The translations under genes and the position numbers were made by a program. This document shows positions 35,430-46,572 of a stretch of 64,000 bases of DNA, in pieces. Position 1 is the first letter of the stretch; each line of letters opens with the position of its first letter. The DNA lies in assembly GCF_003576645.1 (NCBI RefSeq), contig NC_044920.1:11341032-11405031 (forward strand), read 5' to 3'. This DNA is from Ipomoea triloba (lineage: Eukaryota > Streptophyta > Magnoliopsida > Solanales > Convolvulaceae). The notes under the pieces were generated by a model. That model was not told where the DNA came from. It ran no database searches and was given only the letters and a program-made list of their open reading frames with translations.

Positions 35430-35800
35430 TTGACTCGGTTGCCCGTAGGCCTTCCAAACATCACCACATTCAGGAGCAAAAACATCGAAAAAAGGTTCGG
35501 TCGAAAACGGAACCGCGTCGCGCAGACTCGCGGATGTCCGCAGCGTCGGACGCACGGCGGACGCGTGCGTCCGGTCCGCGTCCGCTCGTTCGGCAGTGAC
35601 GCCGAAATTCTGGGCACCCACGGACGCGCAGCGGACGCGCGTCCATGGTCGCGTCCGGCCTTTCGGCCGTGACGCCGAAACTCTGGGCGCCGATGGACGC
35701 GCGGTGGACGCGCATCCAAGGCCGCGTCCATCCGATTCTGCCAACTTCGGTCAGCAAAATTATTTTCACTATTGGGTTGTAACGCCCCGATTTTCCACTA
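35430..35800. other. GC-rich insertion unique to this LTR-A copy
   Basis: Packed with GGACGCG/CGCGTCC words facing each other. Two units about 74 bp apart start TTCGGC(A/C)GTGACGCCGAAA at 35589 and 35663. The other two A copies lack this block. It ends at TGTAACGCCCCGATTTTCC (35779), which resembles a second LTR-A start, so it may mark a nested or recombined LTR. Confidence 0.55.
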
Positions 35801-36899
35801 TTTTCACAAGTATAAGCCTATATGAACATAAACACAACATATACATGCATAAATTAACTATGAACATGCATACAAAATTACCAAACATTAAAGTGTAGTT
35901 TCTTTGAACCAACTTGTAGATCCATAACTTAGCACATAACTTTCACATAAAATTCCTAGTCACATAATTTACTAGCATTTGTTAACCTTTAAGTGACTAA
36001 ACCAACTTAAGGGATTCCTTACCTCCCAAGTAAATTTTTAAGACCGTAGAAAGATGGTGATCTTCTCCTCCAAACTTTTCACCGAAGATCCTAAACAAAA
36101 ATCACCATGATAACAATATTTTCATGAACCCTTAGTTTAAACATAAGTTCTAGGAAGGATTCTAGTCATATTAACCGAACAAAACCAAAGTTTTTACCTA
36201 TTATGGAGCACTTGTGTTGAAGAAAAAGCTATGGAGTTCTTGGATCACAATGTAGAAGAATGAAATTTTCTTCCTCTTCTTTTCCCTTCTGTTTTCGAAA
36301 ATGAGAGAGAGAGAGTGAGTGATGGGAAAGATGGCTTGAAGCTTAAGTTAACAAGTATGATCATCTCATACTTCTTATGACAAAACACTATTTAATCACC
36401 ATGTGGTAATAAAGGTGACACTTGTCAAAATTCCATGGTAGATCTTGGAGAGTAGGGATTATTTTGCCAATTTGGGATCAAATCAGATAAAGGTTCGGAG
36501 GATTATAACTTAATTCGGGAAAATTCTAACACCAAAATTATTCTAAAAATAATCCCGTCATTAACCACTAAAATCGGAAATTTTTCGGTATCTCGCGAAA
36601 TACAGGTACGAACGTCCGTAACAATTTCACTCTTACAGTCCGTTTAAATTTCTCTTGAACTAAATAGGAAGTTCAGGCTTAATCGTATCGTGCTTAATAA
36701 TCCACTTTCTAGGGAAATTCGAACTGTATATACATCCTTAAAAATTTTTCGGTTCGTGACCGGTACGCAGATCGCAGCTTATTAATAACTAGTCTAAAAA
36801 AAATTATTTTGAAGTACCGAGAGATCTTCTCATAAATGCCATAGCCTAAAAAAAAATATTTTCGAACCCTAACTTTGCCGGAATAACTGAGGGGTTACA

Positions 36900-37265
36900 C
36901 GAACAGTGGCTCGTTCGTCTACTGAAGCTGAGTATAAAGGGCTCGCCGATATCTCAACAAAGGTTACGTGGGTTGTGTCTCTATTAAAAGAACTGGGGCT
37001 ACACTCTAACAAACCAGCTACGTTGTGGTGTGACAATCTCGGGGCTACCTACATGTGTGCGAATCCAGTATTTCATGCCAAAACTAAACATGTCGAAATC
37101 GACTACAACTTTGTCCGCGACAAGGTGGCTTCCGGGGACTTTCTAGTCAACTTTATATCTACGAAGGATCAGGTTGCAGACATCTTCACCAAATCGTTGC
37201 CCGCAACACGTTTTGGAACACTCCGCGACAAGCTCAATGTTGCACCTCCCCAACCTAGTGCTTGA
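36900..37265 (+). pseudogene. pol: Copia RNase H C-terminal part
   Basis: Continues the RNase H cut at 33836: VARSSTEAEYKGLADISTKV, LWCDNLGATYMCANPVFHAK, TKHVEIDYNFVRDKV and KDQVADIFTKSLP, ending at the TGA at 37263-37265. The motifs are intact in this part. Confidence 0.93.
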
Positions 37266-37270
37266 GGGGG
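37262..37270 (+). other. Copia polypurine tract
   Basis: TTGAGGGGG directly before the 3' LTR, the primer for plus-strand DNA synthesis in this family. Confidence 0.85.
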
Positions 37271-37396
37271 TGTACGAGACTAAGTAAATGTTAGTTACAT
37301 TAGTTCCTAGTCTTTAGCCTTGGCTATAGCTTTGTTAGTGTTGAGTTATTATCTGTAAATCAATTCACGGTGAACGAACGATTGATCACGATCTCA
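37271..37396 (+). repeat. Copia 3' LTR (126 bp)
   Basis: Starts TGTACGAGAC after the polypurine tract and ends ATCTCA. Same length as the 5' LTR. Confidence 0.92.
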
Positions 37397-37511
37397 TTCC
37401 CCTAATCTGACCCATTTCTTTATCATCCAATTTATTCATTAGTCAGTTTATTTCCTTTAATTTCCGTATTCAGTTATCATTCACTTGGATTCTATTTTAT
37501 TCAATTGCTCT

Positions 37512-40500
37512 TGTAGCACCCCCAAATTCTAAAGCCATAAATAAATCAAAATAAAAGCTTTTTCTTACTAAAATACTGAATATAAATACGAAAGCGAAAC
37601 CAAAACTTAAACAAAGGGGTGTTATGCCACGCTTGGGCTACAACTAAGCTCAAACGCACAGGCTGTAAGGTTCTATCTAAACCCACATACACATGTCATT
37701 GGACCATCCAGAACCAACTATAACATCAGCAGATCAAATTCTAATTTATACATCTATACCATAATCAATTCTCGGGCACAAGTTCTACGCCGTGCTCTCA
37801 ACTAGCCACAAGTCCAGGTCCTGAAAACATTCAAGGTTTGGAAAACAATAGATAAAAGGATTAGCATATAATGCTAAGTAAGTTCTACCCCGTCCCGTAA
37901 AATAAGTACATATATACTTTTGAAAATAGATATGCTTTGTAAATAGATTTTGAAGCCATTCAGAAAAAGGGGTTTCACTCGCACCAAAGGTACATAATAT
38001 AGGTCTTTTCCAAAGTCGCTTTCCCACACATAACTTAAATAGTTAAGAATAAATCACACTCTACTCAAAGTATTAATAAGCTCATATACGTAATAGGTAT
38101 TAGTGAAATACTTCATATGGTTAAAACGATATAATATCTTTATAAATCATCACTGTTCACTTTCAAAATAATGAGTACGGAGTATAAAATAACATTTCTC
38201 AATACGTCTCAATATTATTTAAAGACATAGCTCTACAAATAATCACTTTCCAAATATGTTTGAATGTATATAAATATAAGAAGGAATTCACAACCATATA
38301 GTCATTTCGAAACATAGCTTTTCTCCATATCATTCTCAACATGTATTCATAGTCATAGATAACTCAAATCTCATTCTCAAATATCAAAATAGCATAATAT
38401 TGCTCAAGTGGAGGTATCCAACAATTCTTATTTTATAGTTAAATCAACAAGTAAAATATAAGTATGGAGGTACTCAAATCACCAATAGGAGGATAGGAAC
38501 GGTGCTTACCTCCACTACCGAACCTTCAGACCTATACAATGTAAATGGAAACAAAATTAGAAACCTAAGTGCGCACACCCCGGGGATTCCAAGCCCCAAA
38601 GGTAGTTACTAGCCCTAGTAACCCAGGATTTTTGCTACCAGGTTACCCACCCAATCAATAACCAATAGGACCGCAGCCCTAGGTTCTCATATCAATAGCA
38701 AATAGAACCGCAGCCCTAAGTGCTCACAATAATCTGGACCGCAGCCCAAGATTCTCGTAACCTCCAATAATAAAAATATAGATAACCCCCATATAGATTA
38801 TAACATAAGTATATTCTCCAAAATAATAGGTACATTATTATATAATTCCTCCAAGATAGTAATATTCTTTCAAAATAGTTTTCATAGATATTTTCCATTG
38901 CCCGTAGGCTATTCAAATACACTCCCCAAAACAAGATAAGAGTATATATATAATATATGCATTTCTAAAATAGGGTTTGTATCAAATAAAATTTATCCTT
39001 CACTCATAATATAGTTTACATCTCTCGCAATAAATATAGTTTATACCTTCCAAAAGTCATATAGTTTCAAACTCAAATAATTTACCATAATGTTCTCACT
39101 ATGTAACCATACACATATTCATACTTTGTAAATCATGAGGTGACACCGAAATATACTCATTTGCCATTTATCACACTTTTAAACTCAAACACATTTCCAA
39201 ATTAGTTTAAGGACACAAATTAGATAAATAGCACATTTGATAGGGAAAGGTAGTTTTTAACGGACATAGAAACTTACCTCAAAGCCAAAGCTCTCAAAAG
39301 CAAGCATCCAATTTAGACTCAACTCTTAGACTAGTCACTTCAATGGGGAACCTGTGAATCAATTAAATCCATATTCAATTTACCATGCTATCATTACTCT
39401 CACTGAATCACCAACATCCTACTTATTATTATCATCCATAGTCCATAATTATCACCTAATATACATAACTCCTACTTAGTCCATCAACCAATAGAATCCA
39501 TAATTAGTCCAATCATCATTTCATCATAAATTAAAATTAACATCCTAATATTATCCCTAACATCTGATTAACCAACCATAATTGACCAAAATTCCCCCAT
39601 TACCTCATTAAACCATTTTCCAGTTTACATTCACATCTACGACATACACTGAAGATTGAATCAGTATGCATCCATAATCACTTCCTCATAAACATTTAAC
39701 ACTATCTCCCAAAAATCACCACATCATCATTATTTAACTTCATTATTAAACATCACTATTAAATCATAGCTTCATTACTCCCATCATTAATAATAATACG
39801 ATAACCATCAACAATAAATCAAAACTTACTAATCGTCATCATTATCAACAACTCTAATTACCCTTTAAAAATACCGTTAAACTCATAATCACCTACTTAT
39901 AACTTAATCACTTCATAATCATCAATCTTTAATCACCAATTTAAACCATAATCCATAATTATTAATACTTACAAATCCTAATCATCATTAACACTAACTC
40001 ACAATAATTAAACCATAAGCAAGATCATTACATCCTAATCCATTATTAATCCATCCTTAAACCATTCTTAATCTACTAATTGCCACTGTAATCCATCTTC
40101 TTCATAATCATTAATTGTTTACACTAGCCAACATATATTTAACACCACTGTCTCAAAGCCATTAAGAATTTAAAGAATAAATAAATACACTTTAATCACA
40201 AAATACTTAGAAAGATAACCCAAAAATCAAAGCTTAATAATTTACCTCAGTCTAATAATCCGTCTTTAACCTTCCTTAATCTACCATCTCATTCCCCTGT
40301 TTCCGTTCGTACCGTGTCATCCGTAGCAACACCAACATCGTCCATTGTTGCAGCTGCTATTGAAGATACAAAGAGAACGGCTGCTGCGGTTGGGTTAATT
40401 CAAGAGGGAGACGGAGGTCCATGGTCGCGAAGCTACTGCTACCCGCCGAAGGTCCTTGCTGCCGTCAACGCCCACTGCCACCGCCGCCTGGACCACCTCG

Positions 40501-41113
40501 TCGCCGGTGCTTCGCCGATCTGTAGCCGCCGTCCGTCGCTGCCATCACCTAGCTTTGTCGCCAGGCAATAATACGAAGAGAGAGAGAGGAATCGGGTAGA
40601 GAGAGAGGCGAGAAGTGAAAGAAAGGGGCTACTGATTTTTACTTTAAATTTTGGCAATGAATCTTAATCCATAAGGTAATGAACATATGCGTACTAGGTT
40701 AAAGTTATGTTGGGCTTAAAATAATTGGGCTTGGATAAATTGGACTCAAAAAGAACTATTTAGACTTTGTAGATCAATTCATTTGGGCTTAAGTTTAGTT
40801 TGGGTCCAAACTTAGGTTCAAAACAATGATACAAAGGGTCACAGGTTCATCTCAGATAGACTTTTGGGTCAAAATTTTGATAAATAAATTTATTCCCTAA
40901 ATAGGGCTTTTAAAATCATAAATAAATATATATATATTTTGTATCAAATAACTTGAGATAAGGACTTTAAAATATTTTATTTATAAGCTCATTCGTCAAA
41001 TATAATTAGATTTAGTAACATTTTACTAAAACATTTAATAATAACAAAATAAGTTCTTTTTTGAGAATATTTATATTTAAAATAATAATGTTTGGAAAAT
41101 ACGGGGTGTTACA
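37512..41113. mobile_element. Solo LTR, family C, TSD GCTCT
   Basis: Starts TGTAGCACCCCCAAAT and ends ACGGGGTGTTACA, flanked by GCTCT at 37507-37511 and 41114-41118. At 3602 bp it is the longest LTR here. Its left part has the phrase order of families A and B (GGGGTGTTATGCCACGCTTGGG, then CGCACAGGC). Three units of GAACCGCAGCCCTA(A/G)G at 38660-38755 are also found inverted in LTR-A at 6625-6680. Bases 39350-40130 are extremely AT/CA-biased with few G. A GC-rich Ala/Arg/His-type reading block lies at 40310-40570. No coding domain is seen. Confidence 0.9.
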
Positions 41114-41225
41114 GCTCTAGTGCCTAGAATTTCTTAATTCACACAATTACGTATCATAGCCCCAGTCCTCAGCGGAACAACATTTTTCACCCTCTTTTAC
41201 ACTCACAATTATACTCATCACATTT

Positions 41226-41243
41226 CGGCGCCGTTGCCGGGGA
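41226..41243 (+). other. Primer binding site (tRNA-Asp type)
   Basis: CGGCGCCGTTGCCGGGGA differs only at the first base from the TGGCGCCGTTGCCGGGGA used by Athila/Tat elements. It marks the start of the internal region and the orientation of LTR#3. Confidence 0.88.
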
Positions 41244-41448
41244 TTGATTTATTTGGTTTTATTGTGTGATTATTTTACTTCTAGCATTAGGATTAGTGGA
41301 TTTTTTAGGAGATCAAGTTTTATTTTCTTTAGTAATCGAAAAGGCAAAAAAATATATTTCTTTCCAAGTTTGTTTTATTTGCTCTAACCCATAACCAATT
41401 TCTTCCAAGAGTGTTTGTGCTTGTGTTTGGCAGTAGGTTACCCGTTTT

Positions 41449-42084
41449 ATGCGCACTAGATTGAAGGGGAGTGAAAATCTCCATTCCTTCGATCTAGACC
41501 TTGAGAGGAATTTGAGGAGGAAAAGTAGGGTGTTGCGTGAGTGGTTCCGAGAATTCCAGAAATTCGAAGTAGACATGGAGACCGGAGACAATAGCAACAC
41601 CGGGCAGCTTGCTCACGATGATGTTAACACACAGCAAAATCCTAGGCAGAGAGAGGTTACTGGGGAAAACCATGGAGTTCGTGTCGACCCTCCCATGAAC
41701 AATGTTCAGAATCAGGCATAGAACTTCATGGCCAATCTTAACCCGAATGCATATGTTGGGGAAGGATTGGGAGTTCCTCACATGCAACAGCGTCCTGCGT
41801 TTCAGCAGCAGGGCCAGGGACTTGGGATGCAGAATCTTCTCTACCAGATGAATCCCAACCTGTTCAACCAGTTTGTCCAGTAGTTTCCACAGGGATTTCC
41901 TCCTATGTTCCAGCAGGGTGGTCAGCCGCCCATGGCAGCTCATTTGGCTCATGAGTTTGATGAGGAAGATTGCATTGTTTATCTAGGAGTGGAGGCGAAT
42001 AACTTCGAGCTGAAGACTTCTATAATTCAGATGGTCCAAGCTAATCAGTTTGGAGGTGCTCGAGTAGAGGACCCTAAGGGTTGA
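41449..42084 (+). pseudogene. gag: Athila-type gag, N-terminal part, broken
   Basis: Begins MRTRLKGSENLHSFDLDLER about 200 bp after the primer site. In-frame stops at 41719-41721 and 41881-41883 break it. A Gln-rich segment (HMQQRPAFQQQGQGLG) follows, then NNFELKTSIIQMVQANQFGG and EDPKG, the usual entry into the Athila capsid domain. The frame ends at 42082-42084 where homology stops. The rest of gag-pol is missing, replaced by Tat-like sequence. Confidence 0.8.
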
Positions 42085-42085
42085 T

Positions 42086-42607
42086 CAAGTGCTTCTCGCG
42101 GATCCCTCACTGGCTAATTTGTTCGTGTGTTCTATCGTGTAGTCACCATGTTTTCTCAAGTTCAGAGGAAAGTACGAAGCTTTTCCGTATCAGTCGCCAC
42201 AGACGGCGCTAATGTTGGTTTTATGACTTTTGGGTAGTGAAAGGCAGGCCAACACTACCTGTTAGAACAACGAGAATATAGGGAAAATGTAAGAAAAATA
42301 TATGGAGAGAATATATGTATTGTATTGCTCAAAATTGCTTCCCGTTTTTTCTATGTATGGAGGGTCTATTTATACATATTTTGGGCCTAGAGCCCTATAG
42401 GGAGTAAGAATCCTGGACTACCTCATATTAGGAGTCCGTGTTACATTATAACTAATAAGCCCTAATCTTGCTAATATTATAAGTGCTAAGTCTAATCCTT
42501 ATCGAACTCTTCGGTAGCTCTGTGTTGGGTCTCCTTCTTGGGTTTTATTGAAACAGTTGCTCTCTTGGGCCAGTCCATGTGACCCAGGCTTAGTGTATTA
42601 TCCATCA
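42086..42607 (-). mobile_element. Tat-like 5' LTR (42213-42607) with primer site, truncated
   Basis: On the minus strand AGCGCCGTCTGTGGCGACT (42192-42210) resembles the Tat/Retand primer site. The LTR would end ACCAACA at 42213 and start TGATGGATAATAC at 42607 (395 bp). No matching TSD is found, and the internal part stops after about 105 bp at the Athila gag. Confidence 0.45.
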
Positions 42608-42990
42608 GTAAGAAATCAAATTTAGCAAGTATAAGAAAATGGAATGGAAATGGAAGAAGATGAATACCAAACTTGAATCCACAATTGCAATCTTCAAATA
42701 CACTAATTGTAAGGAAGATATCCACAATTAAGGAGAGTTGTCAATTCTCCTCCAATCTAGATCTCTTCTTACACTTGGAATAGAAGCACAGGAATGTAGC
42801 TAGTTGAATCTAAACCTAATATAGAGAGAGAATTTCATAATCTAAGAGCTCTAGAAATTACAAACAATAAAAGTAAGATATGAAGTTCCAATCCCTCCAA
42901 AGCCTATTTAAAGTGTAGAATTTCTGGGCGGTGTACGAGCACATGTACGCTCGTACGCTCGACAATTTCAGGTAAGTTCTTGGTCCACGT
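42608..42990 (-). mobile_element. Athila-like LTR fragment (inverted)
   Basis: On the minus strand it reads through CCTGAAATTGTCGAGC and a CGTACG-type dyad cluster (about 42915-42965), then a TATTTAA-type CTTTAAATAGGCTTTGG and leader sequence, in the same order as 44130-44260 of LTR#4. Confidence 0.5.
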
Positions 42991-42992
42991 TT

Positions 42993-43855
42993 TTGGATTG
43001 GGTTGTGGAACTTTCTGTTCCGAATCCACGACCCCTCCACGATCGGGATGCCAATCAAGAGAATCCCCAAAAGGGGGAGATAACCCCCTCGGGCATATGT
43101 CCGTCGGACACTAGTGTTCCTTGGATCCAGCCGATCGAGCTTCCCGTTAGGATAATGGAGGTCGTCGAGCACCTCCGTAAATTCTCAAACCCAATACGAA
43201 CGACGAGAGGCGAGTCTAAGCCGGACCCCACTCAGGGAAACCGTGAACCTTGGACAGCTCAGGGGGCCTCATAAGAGAGATATCGGAGGGCAATCTCAGT
43301 CCATGATCGCATGTGAACCCCAAATCTACAACCCGATGCCCCATGACCTAGACAGGGCAGAACTATGGCTGAAAGCCCACAACGAAGGGTTAGGCTCAAC
43401 CCTCTGCGACGAGCCCAAGCCGCCGGAACAACTAACCCCCTTGCAGGCAGACTACCAACGATAGAGTCACATAAAGAGGAAGCCTTAGAGGACACAGCAG
43501 AAAGTTGCGACGAAACCCCAGATCAAAATCGGAGAGGTCGGGATCAAGAAATAGCCAAGTTAGCCATGGAGCTCAGGGACCTCCGGGAAAGGATTGAAGG
43601 GAGAAAAGACCGGCAAACCGTCCGATCCCTACTATCTACCAGGCCGTTCACCTTCGAGATACAGGAATATCGGGCACCTAAGAACTTTTAATGCCCAATG
43701 ATGCCCGCATACGACGGAACGACAAACCCCAATTAGCACCTAATCAGTTTTCAAGCAAAGATGATGGTAATAGGGGCGGAGGATTCGATGTACTGCAGAG
43801 TATTTTTCTCAACACTGAAAGGGACTATACAGAGATGGTTTTTATCATTACCACC
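42993..43855 (+). pseudogene. gag: Tat/Retand-type gag, broken and cut by LTR#4
   Basis: Readable from about 43365: RLPTIESHKEEALEDTAE, RPFTFEIQEYRAPKNF, then MPAYDGTTNPN, CRVFFSTLKGTIQRWFLSLP. This matches the gag of Tat-lineage Ty3/gypsy elements, whose typical order is PFT.EI, P.F..P, YDGTTDP, F...LKG.A..WF..LP. In-frame stops at 43689-43691 and 43731-43733 follow. The frame is cut at 43856 exactly where TGATAAGCACC of LTR#4 begins. Bases 42993-43360 probably encode the poorly conserved N-terminus. Confidence 0.78.
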
Positions 43856-45143
43856 TGATAAGCACCAAATATAGCTAGAATCAAGGGTAAAAGTTGGGGT
43901 TATTTAGTAGCGTTTGGCATCCTTTTATGAATTATTTATGTCGTTTTCATGCTCTAATGTGTAAGGTTATTGCAAAGCTCTATTTTGGTTTGTTTAGATG
44001 ATTTTACAAGCCCCGGGGGTACAATGGCCAAATATAAGGACTTGACGAGCAAATGGAGCAAAGTAGGAAGGCACGGGGCAAGATGGGGACCCCTCCACAC
44101 GTGAAGAAGGATTTATAGCCAGAAAACCGTCGCGTACGAGGTCGCGTACGGGCGTATGTACCCTCGTACGTGACCCAGAATCAGCGCCTATTTAAGAGGC
44201 TTTGGCGGAAATTAAAAGTAGTAGCTTAGGTTTAGATTAGATTTTTCATTTCCAGAGCTTAGCCTTTAGGTTTACATTTTATCCCTTAAAGAATTTGTTT
44301 AACTTTGATTCAATTTGTGAAGAAGCAATTTACATTCAAGCATTCTATTGGATTCTACTTTGGTTTTGATTTGGTAATTCCTATTTCTATCATTGATCTT
44401 GTTTCAATTGTATTGCTATTTCAATTCCAATTTATGATTTTAGATCTTGTTGATTTCATTTGCTTACTATGATTAGGTAGACTTTTATTAGGGATTGAGT
44501 AGTGGAATTGCATGATGTTAAGTGTTGATTTCTAATTCCTATTGTGTGGATTGGATCTATTGTTCTTGCTCATAATTGATGATTTGTGTGTGTTCTTTGA
44601 GATTGATCACCTCTTTGAATGTTCTAAGGCTTTGATCTATGCATGATAGTGCTAGAATTAAATGCAAGCTCCAATCAATTGTGACTTCCTATGTAGATCC
44701 TTAATAGGATTAGTAGGTAGGTGATGTAGGTTAGATGTTTGTGAAAATGCCTCTAGGCCTCTTGGTTGCTTAAAGGCACTCCAATGCTAGAGAGTTCCTA
44801 GTACCCAAAGGGGGAATGGTAGTAGCACATCACCCGCGAATAACCAAACACACAAGCCACATATCCTATACCGTAGAGACACGATGATGCATCATGGTTG
44901 CACATGACTCATTCCCTATGCTTTATTCGGTTTATTTCCTTCTTGCTTTCTTTTGTTCAAATCCTCCATCACATGCTCCTTTTAACCTTAGTGGATTCTT
45001 GCAACTAGTGACCAACTCCCTTGAATGCCAAACACTTAACTCGGTTCCAATTTGCCATCCTTGAGAACACGACACTCGGGGAACTTTTTCTCCGTTTTAC
45101 CCCTCTTATTCCATCATTCCATCCCACTAAAACTACTCATTCA
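43856..45143 (+). mobile_element. Athila-like LTR#4 (5' LTR, 1288 bp)
   Basis: TGATAAGCACCAAATATA to CATTCA, followed by a primer-site-like sequence. It is the only uninterrupted Athila-like LTR in the window and the size reference for LTR#1-#3. A TATA-like CTATTTAAG lies at 44188-44196. It inserted into the Tat gag (flank CCACC). Confidence 0.85.
44095..44180. promoter_or_regulatory. Dyad cluster in U3 of LTR#4 (CGTACG type)
   Basis: CACACGTG, CGCGTACGAGG, CGCGTACGGGCGTATG and CCTCGTACGTGACCCAG, immediately before the TATA-like CTATTTAAG. A similar cluster recurs at 47030-47110 without an LTR start, and inverted at 42915-42965. Confidence 0.45.
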
Positions 45144-45146
45144 AAA

Positions 45147-45164
45147 TGGCATCGTTGCTGGGGA
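45147..45164 (+). other. Degenerate tRNA-Asp-type primer site
   Basis: TGGCATCGTTGCTGGGGA, the Athila primer site with two changes (C to A/T positions), a few bases after the LTR#4 end. Confidence 0.75.
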
Positions 45165-45363
45165 TGGCAAACGGTATTTGAGTTGTGTGTTTTGACATTT
45201 AGGAAGTTCATTTCTAAGAGTTCTTGAATTGCTATTCTTTTTCTTTGTTTTCTCTTTCATTTTGGTTACTTGTTGAACTTGAAGTGGGCATACTTGTGCT
45301 TGTATACCTTTTGGCTCCCTTTCAACTACTTTTAGTTGCAAAGACCTTTTGTTTGGTTAAGCT

Positions 45364-46572
45364 TTGCGAATGGAATTGTTGAATATGTACCAAAGAAGCT
45401 CACCTTCATATGAGAATGAATCTCCTTATGGGTATCCACTCCATGGAGGAGATTCTTGGTCACATCTTCCACCTCAAGCATATGAACACCACCCCTATTA
45501 CCCTTCATTTACACATGATTACCCTTCCTTCCAACCCAACTATTCATCTCCACCACCATACCATACTCAAGGCCAATACTCATGCTCCACTCCTTACATG
45601 GATAACTATCCATCACCATATGAGTATCCACCCCTACCATACCAATTGGAAAGAGCATATGCCACATATTCCTATGATTCTTATGATGCTCAATACACAA
45701 ATGAACCCCCATCATACATAAGTGAACCATACAATCACTCACACTTTGAGGATACATACTATGACAATCCCCCACCACACTATTATCACGACATTGAATG
45801 CATACACATGAAGTTGCAAGAGTTTGTAAATGATACTAAGGAGGACATGGCTAACCTCAAAGACGAAGTCATGAAGGACATTGAAGAAGATCTTATTGCC
45901 CTCCGAGAAGATACCTTGCAACCATGGAAGAAAATGGAAGAACAATTGGCACTCATGGTAAAAGAATTCTCAAGATGAATCCAAGAGGAGGCTCATGCTA
46001 GTACCTTGGGTAGTGGTGAAACACTCTCAGAAATATTAAGGGCCAAAGATCATTCCATGCTAGACGAGACCCCAGTGCTTGAAGAGATCCCAATCCACCA
46101 ATTGGAGTATGAAAAGGGTTTGGGATGTGAAGAAGAGAGTGATGAGGAAATTGAAATAGTGTGGGAAGATGAGGAGCCAAGTGGTAAAACTCTTAACTCT
46201 ACTCTTGATAATACTTGTGCTCAATCTTGTGATGAAATTGCTTGTGATTCTTGTGATGATAATTGCCTTAGTTCTTTGGAGGATGATTCCGTTGATAGTA
46301 GTGATAGTGATTCTATGTTTTCCTATGATAATTGTGTTGAACTCACCTTCTGTGCTTGGGGGTGTGAGTCTAGTGTAGATAGTGATAATGAGTCCTCTTA
46401 TTTTCATGGAATTTTTTATGATGCTTGTGGGGACTTTGATTGTGGGGATGAGGAAATGGTGGGTGGTAGTGTTGAGGGTGCCATAAGATTTGGTGAAGTT
46501 GTCACTTTTGACAACAATTTTGAGGGGGAATTGGTTGAAAAGAAAGAAGGGATTGAGGAAGTGTTCACCTAA
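45364..46572 (+). pseudogene. Unrecognised Tyr/Pro-rich and acidic ORF of a non-autonomous Athila-like element
   Basis: One frame of 403 codons with a single TGA at 45976-45978. Residues 1-155 are rich in Tyr, Pro, Ser and His (SYENESPYGYPLHGG, PPYHTQGQYSC, YSYDSYDAQYTNEPP) and probably disordered. Residues 155-205 form a likely coiled coil (MKLQEFVNDTKEDMANLKDE). After the stop the chain is strongly acidic and Ser/Cys-rich (EEESDEEIEIVWEDEE, DSCDDNCLSSLEDDS). It lies exactly where gag-pol would be, between primer site and the conserved motif at 46824. No capsid, zinc knuckle, protease or RT is visible. It may be a spacer-like pseudo-gag protein of a LARD-type element. The near-intact frame suggests it was translated until recently. 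Confidence 0.6.

Larger units (their letters stand above)
33837..36899 (-). mobile_element. Solo LTR, family A, TSD CGAAC
   Basis: Plus-strand start TGTAACACCCG, end GGGGTTACA, flanked by CGAAC at 33832-33836 and 36900-36904. It lies in the copia RNase H gene: the coding sequence resumes in frame at the second CGAAC. Colinear with 49721-52224 and, inverted, with 4932-7243, for example the shared AAGTGTAGTTAGC...ACGGCTAAGTAAGG. It is about 600-750 bp longer than its relatives, largely because of a GC-rich block and its flank at 35430-35800. No internal domain remains. Confidence 0.93.
30093..37396 (+). mobile_element. Ty1/copia element, Ale-like, inactive, interrupted by a solo LTR
   Basis: Paired 126-bp LTRs (30093-30218 and 37271-37396), a primer site, decayed gag-pol in the copia order (gag, protease, integrase, RT, RNase H) and a polypurine tract. 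Excluding the nested LTR, the element is about 4.24 kb. Flanks TACCC (30088-30092) and TTCCC (37397-37401) are an imperfect 5-bp TSD. Very short LTRs and the RT signature suggest the Ale lineage. The two LTRs differ at only a few positions beyond the damaged first bases of the left one. Confidence 0.9.
29015..41223 (+). mobile_element. Athila-like LTR#3 (5' LTR), interrupted twice
   Basis: The right end directly precedes the primer site at 41226. The left end is set near TGATACATATG at 29015 because a TATA-like TATTTAA at 29373 then falls about 360 bp in, as in LTR#1. Removing the copia element and LTR-C leaves about 1295 bp, equal to the other Athila-like LTRs. U3 carries a CACGGCCGTG-type dyad cluster at 29255-29365. 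The start is inferred; the end is firm. Confidence 0.65.

Noticed and set aside
35360..35769. Arg/Ala-rich overlapping frames on both strands
   Set aside because: GC-rich GGACGCG repeats inside a solo LTR; open in several frames because of composition.
42213..42607. Considered as a solo LTR of a Tat element
   Set aside because: Flanks GCTAA and GTAAG do not match, and a primer-site-like sequence adjoins it, so it is recorded as a truncated 5' LTR with low confidence.
45410..45721. A second long frame overlapping the 45364-46572 ORF
   Set aside because: It is in another frame of the same Tyr/Pro-rich repeat-like sequence and ends well before the main frame.
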